The notes beneath the pieces are model-generated. The model was given only the letters and a program-made list of their open reading frames with translations. It searched no databases and had not been told where the DNA came from. A program made the position numbers and the translations under genes. From positions 1 through 7,695 of the forward strand of contig JAUZQS010000044.1 in assembly GCA_030950875.1 (NCBI GenBank): a DNA stretch of 7,695 nt, in the 5' to 3' direction. Positions 1 through 5,817 of the stretch are shown here, piece after piece (the stretch's first letter is position 1; each line of letters opens with the position of its first letter). The stretch comes from Mariprofundaceae bacterium (GTDB taxonomy: Bacteria > Pseudomonadota > Zetaproteobacteria > Mariprofundales > Mariprofundaceae).

Positions 1-2970
1 GCTGGATAAACCTGCTTCTTCAGGCGATACTTGATCGACAGTGGCATTGGATAGTGGGCCATGCATATGATAAATTTTCCGGATGAGGGAATGGGCTGCG
101 CCACCTAGCAGGTCACGGAGCAAGGGTATTTTTCCAAGTAATGCATCCAAGTTTTGAAATGGTCGCACAATCATTGTTAAATCAATGTTATTTTTCTCAA
201 GATTTAGGTTTCCTTTACCCGCAATATCTACCGCAGATGAGCGTAAACCCAAGTTGTGTATATTGAACATTTGATCTTGTAAGGATGCCTCAATTTGTAA
301 TCGTTTGTAATACAAACCCTTTTTATTTAAATCCTTGCGATTGCCAAAAAATAAATCAGGTAAATCTACGAGGCTTACTGCTGCCAATGTTTTGGTGAGC
401 GTGCCACCCTTGAGAATGATGCCGTTATCAACGCGCAAACGTAATCGCCCACGTAGTCCTTCCCACCAAGGTTGATTTTTAAGTAAGATGCCTTGTCCTA
501 GGAATAGGGCTTGCATATCACCGCCTGCAAACAGTTTTGTTAGTTTTGCCCATCGCATAGTCTCACCAAAATTACCCTCAAGTTGTGCAAAGCCTTGCCA
601 ACGCATGCCGCCTGTTGGTTCAGGTGTTAACGATGCGGACAGCATTAAATGCTGCTTGCCCATGGATGCTGATAGTTGTCTAAGATCCACAGCACTGTTG
701 CCAGGCAAAGCAAACAGGGCCGATATATCTTGTAAAAGAATCGTTCCCGAATGAATTTCATGGGCTTTAAAAATGCCAACACTATTGCGTTTTGAGGCAA
801 GTTTCATGGATACACCTGTCATGGTTGCATCATCCCATATAAACTTATCAATATTGGCTTGAAGAGACCAATGTTTGTCGGCGAGACTGTCAGCCTGTGG
901 GAGTTGCTCAGGTAGAGCTTTGCGATTCAAATATTGTGCATTGATCATCATTTCCCATGGCTCTTTTGTGAAAGGCGCAGATACTTTCAAGGCTCCTTCA
1001 AAGGCAGGAGCCTTTAGAGATGTTAAATCTAGTTTTAAACCATATTTGTTGATCTGCCCTGAGCCAAGTAACTGAATGGGAGCTTGATCGCAGAATAATT
1101 TATGTAGCTTGAGGTTGCCATTTTCAAAATCGCCTTGAAAACTTACCTGCATGGGGGAACCTATTGGTTTGTTGGAGCCAAGGAAGTTTTTCCATGAGGC
1201 GTGTCCAAAGTTCAATGTACCATGCCAATTATTATCAAATGTAATATTTGCTTGAAGCTGACCAGAAGGCTGTTCGATGGGAATATGATAGTGTGCAATA
1301 AGATCAGAGAAATCGCCTTGTATCTGACTTGTTAGATGGGTTAGCTGTAACGTCCCTTGGGCTGTTCTTTTAGCCTGAAATGAGATATTTCCATGTAAAA
1401 GCTTGCCCTGGATATTTAATTCTTTTGCACTTAGTCCTTGCTGCATATCCCATATAATTTCCCCTGACTTAATTTGTAAAGGGATCTGATTGCTTTCGAA
1501 ATCCCATATTGCAGAGGGTTTGAGTGAGACATGGATAAGGCTAGCTTTTTCCTTCAGAGGGTTCCATTGAAGTTGGATGCTTGTGGCAGCTGGAGCATGG
1601 GTCCAGTGAAGATATTCGGGCTGAGATAGCTTGAGCCATTGTTGTAGTTTTCCAAGATCTGTTTGCCCATGAGCTCGAATGTTCATGTCCAAGCTTTGCC
1701 ATGGCATGTCCAATGTCCCCGATACTGTGCCTGCATCATGCGGCAACTCAACGTGGCTAATATTTGCCTGTAAACCATGTTCATTAACATCTATTTTTGC
1801 TCTGCCATGAATGAGTCGATTATCATCAGGGCCCAAATAAATATCCAGATCATTAATTTTTGCGTTTATATGATAACGCAGTTTATCCCAATCTTTATTT
1901 TCAGGTAATCCTTGAAGCGGTTGTTGCCATGGCAGATTAAGTGATACTTGAATATCTGAGGCAACGCCTGAACTCATCTTGCTTAGCCAGTTTAGCCAAT
2001 CTTTCGAGTTATCTAATGGCCGTAACCATGACCACAACAAAGGCATCTCCAAGTGAGCCGAGACTGCATGCAATGAAAGTTCACCATCCTGCCAATGGAT
2101 ATTCCCAGTACCTTGATTTTTCCCTTGTAGCCATGTTAAAGAAGGGATATTCCATTGTTGAAGATTATAGTCCTTATCGAAGCTAATAAGCCATGTTGAA
2201 AGTAGTTGATCAAACGGTAGCTGAAAGGGCCCCGTGGGCAAATTGATAGCAGCAGCAGAGCCTTGTGTGCGCATGTCTAATTGCCATTGCAATTTGTTTT
2301 TCTGTTGCAGATGTGCTTCGCCTGACACATCCCCTAATATAAACTTTTGCCACTGGGCTGGTAACCAGTGAATATTATCAAACTTCCAATCTGCAGAGAT
2401 CAATTGAGATTTAGGGTCTAATGTTGCAGTTAATCGGAAACCAGGCATCCGCAAGAGGGCTGACCCAGAAGGAAGATTTATATCCAAAGCCGCAGATTTC
2501 AGCTTGCCTTGATATGACGCATAGCGCCATTGTACATCCATATCATCCATAATAAGGTGGGTTGGTAAAATATTTAGGTTCTTTTTATGGCTATAATTTG
2601 ACGCATCAAGTTGTAATAAACCACCGTGTAGCGCAATGCGCTTAGGTAATAATTCACCATGAAAAAGTCCCATCAAGGATACTTGAATTGTTAGCGATGT
2701 ATCATCAACGGTGATCATTTTATCTTTAGTCTTAAAGCTGCAATGAGCGACTTTAAAGCCGATATATCCAGCCCAATACCACGATAAACCTTGAAGGTTC
2801 AGCTCGCTTAATTGTAACTCTTGTTTGAGTAATGATTCAATCTGTGGACGCATACGATTGATATCGGGTGCGAACCACCATGCCGCAATGCCGCCTAAGG
2901 CGATGAAAAGCAACAGTAATGTGGCGATAATTTTAGCTATTTTTTTTAGATTTCTTGAAGAAAACGTCAT
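1..2970 (-). CDS. AsmA/YhdP-like large envelope protein, C-terminus cut by window edge
   Basis: This frame is open for 990 codons from an ATG at 2970 to the left edge with no stop, so the gene is partial at its 3' end. Residues about 11-32 form one hydrophobic membrane anchor (IAKIIATLLLLFIALGG...), followed by WWFAPDI. The rest is a long, Trp-rich, beta-strand-like periplasmic region, typical of AsmA-superfamily proteins (YhdP, TamB, YdbH), which are thought to form elongated lipid-conducting grooves between the two membranes. The conserved C-terminal part is visible from about residue 831: WWEGLRGRLRLRVDNG, then a segment like LRSSAVDIAGKGNL, then IVRPFQNLDALLGKIPLL at 935-952. This block resembles the YhdP/AsmA_2 C-terminal region, so probably little is missing. 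The gene lies 33 bp after mlaC in the same orientation and is probably co-transcribed with it. No good Shine-Dalgarno precedes the ATG, and no better in-frame start exists after the mlaC stop. Family assignment is fairly secure; exact orthology to YhdP is not. Confidence 0.85.
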   Translation of the reverse strand, partial: MTFSSRNLKKIAKIIATLLLLFIALGGIAAWWFAPDINRMRPQIESLLKQELQLSELNLQGLSWYWAGYIGFKVAHCSFKTKDKMITVDDTSLTIQVSLMGLFHGELLPKRIALHGGLLQLDASNYSHKKNLNILPTHLIMDDMDVQWRYASYQGKLKSAALDINLPSGSALLRMPGFRLTATLDPKSQLISADWKFDNIHWLPAQWQKFILGDVSGEAHLQQKNKLQWQLDMRTQGSAAAINLPTGPFQLPFDQLLSTWLISFDKDYNLQQWNIPSLTWLQGKNQGTGNIHWQDGELSLHAVSAHLEMPLLWSWLRPLDNSKDWLNWLSKMSSGVASDIQVSLNLPWQQPLQGLPENKDWDKLRYHINAKINDLDIYLGPDDNRLIHGRAKIDVNEHGLQANISHVELPHDAGTVSGTLDMPWQSLDMNIRAHGQTDLGKLQQWLKLSQPEYLHWTHAPAATSIQLQWNPLKEKASLIHVSLKPSAIWDFESNQIPLQIKSGEIIWDMQQGLSAKELNIQGKLLHGNISFQAKRTAQGTLQLTHLTSQIQGDFSDLIAHYHIPIEQPSGQLQANITFDNNWHGTLNFGHASWKNFLGSNKPIGSPMQVSFQGDFENGNLKLHKLFCDQAPIQLLGSGQINKYGLKLDLTSLKAPAFEGALKVSAPFTKEPWEMMINAQYLNRKALPEQLPQADSLADKHWSLQANIDKFIWDDATMTGVSMKLASKRNSVGIFKAHEIHSGTILLQDISALFALPGNSAVDLRQLSASMGKQHLMLSASLTPEPTGGMRWQGFAQLEGNFGETMRWAKLTKLFAGGDMQALFLGQGILLKNQPWWEGLRGRLRLRVDNGIILKGGTLTKTLAAVSLVDLPDLFFGNRKDLNKKGLYYKRLQIEASLQDQMFNIHNLGLRSSAVDIAGKGNLNLEKNNIDLTMIVRPFQNLDALLGKIPLLRDLLGGAAHSLIRKIYHMHGPLSNATVDQVSPEEAGLSS

Positions 2971-3003
2971 GCGAAGTTGCTTGCGTATTGTAATGAATGC
3001 TTG

Positions 3004-3624
3004 TTAGCTAGCATCCTTTTTCTTTAAACGGGCAACTTTATCTTGCAGTTTTTTTAATAGACCATCAAAGCCATCCTTTTTTAAAAGACCTTTGAATTCT
3101 TCTCTAAATGTGCCAATCAAGCTGACACCTTCAATTTTTATATCATAAACTTGCCATGTGCCAGCACTTTGGAGCAAACGATAAGATACAGGGGTGATTT
3201 TATTGCTATCAATGATGCGTGTTTTAACCCGGGCTTTATTTCTTTTGAACTCAGCATTATCAAACTCTACGATTTGACCATGGTATGCTGAAAGGCGATT
3301 GCCATATGAACGCTCCAGTAGCTGGCGGAATGTTTTAGTGAATGCAGCTTGTTGTTCAGAGCTTTGTTTTCTCCAAGGCCTGCCAACACTGCGCCGCGCC
3401 ATCTCGCGATAATCAAAGCGCCCTTCAACCTGTTGGCGAATAGCAGCGCGATCTTTCTCTGTTAGTTTGCTTTGATCCTTTCTGCTTCCTAATGCGTGAA
3501 GAATACCGTTGACGGCTTTTTCAACGACGACTTTGGGGCCGTCCTGTTCTGTATCATTTGCCCAAACGGGCAGTGCAAAACAAAACAATAAAAATGTAAT
3601 GAGACCTTTTGTCATTATATTCAT
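3004..3624 (-). CDS. mlaC: MlaC, periplasmic phospholipid-binding carrier
   Basis: A 206-residue protein of the MlaC/Ttg2D family. MlaC is a soluble periplasmic shuttle that carries phospholipid between the MlaFED complex in the inner membrane and the MlaA-porin complex in the outer membrane. The first 22 residues form a signal peptide: Lys near the N-terminus, a hydrophobic core, then PVWA before Asn23, fitting signal peptidase I. Family landmarks include RFDYREMARRSVG (about 69-81), YGNRLSAYHG (about 107-116) and YDIKIEGVSLIGTFREEF (about 160-177). The last closely parallels the E. coli segment YDMIAEGVSMI. The length matches the E. coli protein (about 211). The C-terminus is Lys-rich. The frame can be extended to a TTG at 3657, but the ATG at 3624 has a perfect AAGGAG six bases upstream and gives a clean signal peptide, so I use it. 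The gene sits fourth in the mlaFEDC order. Confidence 0.95.
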   Translation of the reverse strand: MNIMTKGLITFLLFCFALPVWANDTEQDGPKVVVEKAVNGILHALGSRKDQSKLTEKDRAAIRQQVEGRFDYREMARRSVGRPWRKQSSEQQAAFTKTFRQLLERSYGNRLSAYHGQIVEFDNAEFKRNKARVKTRIIDSNKITPVSYRLLQSAGTWQVYDIKIEGVSLIGTFREEFKGLLKKDGFDGLLKKLQDKVARLKKKDAS

Positions 3625-3630
3625 GTCCAA

Positions 3631-3636
3631 CTCCTT
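3631..3636 (-). promoter_or_regulatory. Ribosome binding site setting the mlaC start
   Basis: On the minus strand AAGGAG lies six bases before the ATG at 3624. It falls inside the longer open frame that begins with TTG at 3657. This is the strongest Shine-Dalgarno seen in the window, and it argues that translation starts at the ATG rather than the TTG. Confidence 0.8.
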
Positions 3637-3695
3637 ATTCTTAAATAGCCTAGGCAAAGTCTAATACAGCGATGTCTATGAGGGCGGGGTAATTA

Positions 3696-4145
3696 TTACT
3701 CTGAACTTGAGAAAATATACTTGCTGATTAAATCTTCGATATTGATAGCCGACTCTGTTTCTTCTATTTCGCCATGATTTGCAATGATTTTATCATCCGC
3801 ACCTTGGCTAATACGGACATAGCGTTCGCCAATAATACCTTTGGTACGTACTGCAGCAATGGCGTCAGTGGTTAGCTCGACACCTTGTTGAATTTCAAGC
3901 TGTAACAAAGCCTCATCTTGGTCTTTTAATTGTACCGATGCGACACGGCCAATAGATACCCCAGCAAGCATCACATCTGCACCTGCTCGCAAGCCACCTG
4001 CATCATCAAAGGTTGCGGATACATTGTAACCTGATGAGCCCAGACCACCAATTTGTCCCAACTTGATTGCCATCCAAGCCATAGCCATAATGCCTAGAAA
4101 AACAAAGATGCCTACAGTGATTTCAGTTTTGCGATACGATTGCAT
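3696..4145 (-). CDS. mlaD: MlaD, MCE-domain phospholipid transport subunit
   Basis: A 149-residue inner-membrane protein with one N-terminal transmembrane helix (about residues 9-28) and one periplasmic MCE domain. In the characterised E. coli complex, six MlaD chains form a ring with a hydrophobic pore above MlaE and pass phospholipid to or from MlaC. The MCE signature is clear: ATFDDAGGLRAGADVMLAGV (44-63), then SIGRV. The conserved GIIGERYVRI (103-112) follows; its Ile104-Ile105 matches the Leu-Leu of the E. coli pore loop. The chain ends with SAINIEDLISKYIF, equivalent to E. coli SAMVLEDLIGQFLY. It lacks the long, probably disordered tail that makes E. coli MlaD 183 residues; the core domain is complete. 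The ATG is preceded by an AGAGAG-type ribosome site. The gene begins 23 bp after the mlaE stop, and a 71-bp gap separates it from mlaC. Confidence 0.95.
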   Translation of the reverse strand: MQSYRKTEITVGIFVFLGIMAMAWMAIKLGQIGGLGSSGYNVSATFDDAGGLRAGADVMLAGVSIGRVASVQLKDQDEALLQLEIQQGVELTTDAIAAVRTKGIIGERYVRISQGADDKIIANHGEIEETESAINIEDLISKYIFSSSE

Positions 4146-4168
4146 ATAAACTCTCTTTTTTTAAAGTA

Positions 4169-4969
4169 TTAAAGGAAAAATGATGTCAGGATATAGTCGA
4201 GGATAAGAACACCGACGGATCCTGCAACCACAGCTTGTGTTGTGGCTTTGGCAACACCTTCGGTTGTTGGTGTGGCGCGATAGCCCATGTATGTACAGAT
4301 AACACCGATAAGTATGCCAAAACCGAGTGCTTTTACCCAGCCCGCGTATAAATCCATAGGGGTTATTTTGGCAATCATTTCACCAATAAATGCACCACCA
4401 TTAACGCCTAATAGCTCAACACCAACAATATAACCTGCCCCTAGCCCAATGATATCAAACATAGAAACCAATAAAGGTAGTGAAATAATCATGGCAATAA
4501 TGCGTGGTAAGATGATACGTGCTTTTGGATTGACAGCCATCATTTGTAGCGCATCAAGTTGCTCAGTAACACGCATAATACCAATCTCAGCAGTAATGCT
4601 TGAACCAGCACGTCCCACCATCATAAACGCGCCAAGCACAGGGCCTAATTCGCGAATAATTGCCAATGCCACGCCTGATCCAAGCAATGACTCGGATCCG
4701 AACTTTGCCAATGTGTAATAACCTTGAAGCGCTAAAACCATGCCGGTAAAAGCACCCGTGATAGCAATAATAACAAATGAGCCAACACCTAGGGCATAGA
4801 GTTGTATAACAATATGCTTGCCCTGCCACGGCTTGGCGAATAAATGTGCCAGTGAGGTTACACTTAATACTGTCGCATCGCCCATGCTTTCAATGGCGCG
4901 TAAAAACCAACGACCAAGGCTGCCAAAAAATAGTATCGCATTGTTTTGTTGGGCAGGCTCATTATTCAT
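4169..4969 (-). CDS. mlaE: MlaE, ABC permease for intermembrane phospholipid transport
   Basis: A 266-residue MlaE/TGD1-family permease. It forms the dimeric inner-membrane core of the Mla transporter, with MlaF on the cytoplasmic side and the MlaD ring on the periplasmic side. Several hydrophobic segments are visible (about 60-82, 98-117, 152-185, 213-230 and 245-264), after an amphipathic N-terminal stretch. The family signature is intact: IIRELGPVLGAFMMVGRAGS (104-123), then SITAEIGIMRVTEQLDALQM and MAVNP. Arg106-Glu107 match the RELGP pair conserved in E. coli MlaE. A second conserved block, PTTEGVAKATTQAVVAGS (about 234-251), also matches the E. coli PTSAGISRATTRTVV region. The ATG overlaps the mlaF stop as ATGA and has a GAGGA ribosome site just upstream inside mlaF, so translation of the two is probably coupled. 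The length is close to the E. coli protein (260). Confidence 0.97.
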   Translation of the reverse strand: MNNEPAQQNNAILFFGSLGRWFLRAIESMGDATVLSVTSLAHLFAKPWQGKHIVIQLYALGVGSFVIIAITGAFTGMVLALQGYYTLAKFGSESLLGSGVALAIIRELGPVLGAFMMVGRAGSSITAEIGIMRVTEQLDALQMMAVNPKARIILPRIIAMIISLPLLVSMFDIIGLGAGYIVGVELLGVNGGAFIGEMIAKITPMDLYAGWVKALGFGILIGVICTYMGYRATPTTEGVAKATTQAVVAGSVGVLILDYILTSFFL

Positions 4970-5772
4970 GACATCCTCACTGTGCCAGGCTTATGTAAAA
5001 GATCCTCAATATAGGATGTTTCGCTGCGTGAAAATGGAATAGGACCATCCGGGCGACCTTCAATAAACTGTTGTACACGTGCATCATCACTATGACGAAT
5101 GACGTCGGACGTGCCTTCTGCAATAACCTTTCCTTGCCACAATAAAATAACATGATCGGCAATAGCCAATCCTGCATGTACATCATGCGTAACAACAATA
5201 GAGGTCATTTTTGTGCGTTGGGTTAAATCACCAATCAAGGATGCTATAACACCTGCTGAAATAGGGTCCAACCCTGATGTAGGTTCGTCAAAGAATACGA
5301 TTTCAGGATCCATGGCAAGGGCGCGGGCAAAAGCAACACGTTTTGCCATACCACCAGATAGTTGCGATGGCATAAATTTTTCAAAGCCGCGCAGACCAAC
5401 CTGCTCAAGCTTCATGGTGACCATGGTGTGAATCACAGATTCATCCAATTGTGTGTGTTCGACCAAAGGAAATGCAACATTATCATAGACACTTAAAGAG
5501 TTAAGTAGTGCAGAATATTGAAAAACCATGCCCATGCGGGAGCGTAATTTGTAAAGGTTCTTTTGGCTTATGCCATTCAAATCGTCTTTGCCGTACCAAA
5601 TATGCCCCGATGTAGGACACTCCAAGCCAGCCAGCAAACGCAATAATGTTGTTTTGCCAGAGCCTGAACCACCCATAACCACAGTTGTTTGATGTTCTTT
5701 GATGTGAATATCGGTGCTATCTAAGGCCACAACATCATCAAAGTGACGACTTAACTTTTCCGTACGTATCAT
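4966..5772 (-). CDS. mlaF: MlaF, ATPase of the Mla phospholipid transporter
   Basis: A 268-residue ABC ATPase that powers MlaFED at the inner membrane. All nucleotide-binding motifs are present: Walker A GGSGSGKT (34-41), Q-loop Gln85 in MVFQ, signature LSGGM (138-142), Walker B IVFFDEP (158-164) with catalytic Glu163, D-loop SGLD (166-169) and switch His196 in VVTHD. MlaF-specific features separate it from other ABC ATPases: the MKLEQVGLRG and MPSQLSGGMAKR stretches and the tail EGRPDGPIPF (238-247), which parallels E. coli DGIADGPVPF. That tail contacts the partner ATPase in known structures. Length equals the E. coli protein (269). The ATG at 5772 has no obvious Shine-Dalgarno, but the N-terminus aligns well with the family and no better start is seen. 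It is the first gene of the operon and diverges from hrpA across 45 bp. Its D-loop is the canonical SGLD, whereas E. coli MlaF has a divergent sequence there. Confidence 0.97.
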   Translation of the reverse strand: MIRTEKLSRHFDDVVALDSTDIHIKEHQTTVVMGGSGSGKTTLLRLLAGLECPTSGHIWYGKDDLNGISQKNLYKLRSRMGMVFQYSALLNSLSVYDNVAFPLVEHTQLDESVIHTMVTMKLEQVGLRGFEKFMPSQLSGGMAKRVAFARALAMDPEIVFFDEPTSGLDPISAGVIASLIGDLTQRTKMTSIVVTHDVHAGLAIADHVILLWQGKVIAEGTSDVIRHSDDARVQQFIEGRPDGPIPFSRSETSYIEDLLHKPGTVRMS

Positions 5773-5817
5773 GGCGCAAATATAGACCTATTCACTTATA
5801 AAAAACAGAGTGCGCGG
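5773..5817. promoter_or_regulatory. Divergent mlaF-hrpA intergenic region, probable promoters
   Basis: This 45-bp AT-rich gap between two divergent starts should carry, or overlap, promoters for both the mla operon and hrpA. Minus-strand TATATT (5779-5784) and plus-strand TATAAA (5797-5802) look like possible -10 elements, but neither has a convincing -35 at normal spacing. Either would give a very short or leaderless message. The true promoters may lie within the neighbouring coding sequences. No operator repeat is evident. Confidence 0.35.

Noticed and set aside
488..1075. Plus-strand open frames of 88 and 66 codons at 488-754 and 875-1075
   Set aside because: They lie antisense inside the 990-codon AsmA-like frame, have Cys/Ser/Pro-rich compositions without recognisable motifs, and are explained as shadows of that gene.
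2938..3003. T-rich run after mlaC as a possible terminator
   Set aside because: The T-run on the plus strand is an A-run on the transcribed strand for the operon. No GC-rich hairpin lies in the 33-bp gap, and the run is inside the AsmA-like coding sequence.
1941..3007. Plus-strand open frames at 1941-2186 and 2825-3007
   Set aside because: Antisense to the AsmA-like gene, with no family features. The second simply mirrors its membrane-anchor coding region.
3648..3655. GCCTAGGC perfect 8-bp palindrome upstream of mlaC
   Set aside because: Too short, with no loop or flanking symmetry, to call an operator or terminator. Chance is sufficient.
3625..3657. TTG start giving an 11-residue longer MlaC
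   Set aside because: The extension would swallow a perfect AAGGAG site and put charged residues before the signal peptide. The ATG at 3624 is clearly better.
3657..3690. Possible internal promoter before mlaC (minus-strand TAGACA and TAGACT resemble a -35 element)
   Set aside because: No acceptable -10 element lies at 16-18 bp spacing from either.
4449..5431. Open frames on both strands overlapping mlaE and mlaF (4449-4718, 4587-4829, 4818-5042, 4977-5198, 5213-5431)
   Set aside because: All overlap well-supported mlaE or mlaF coding sequence in another frame and show no conserved motif.
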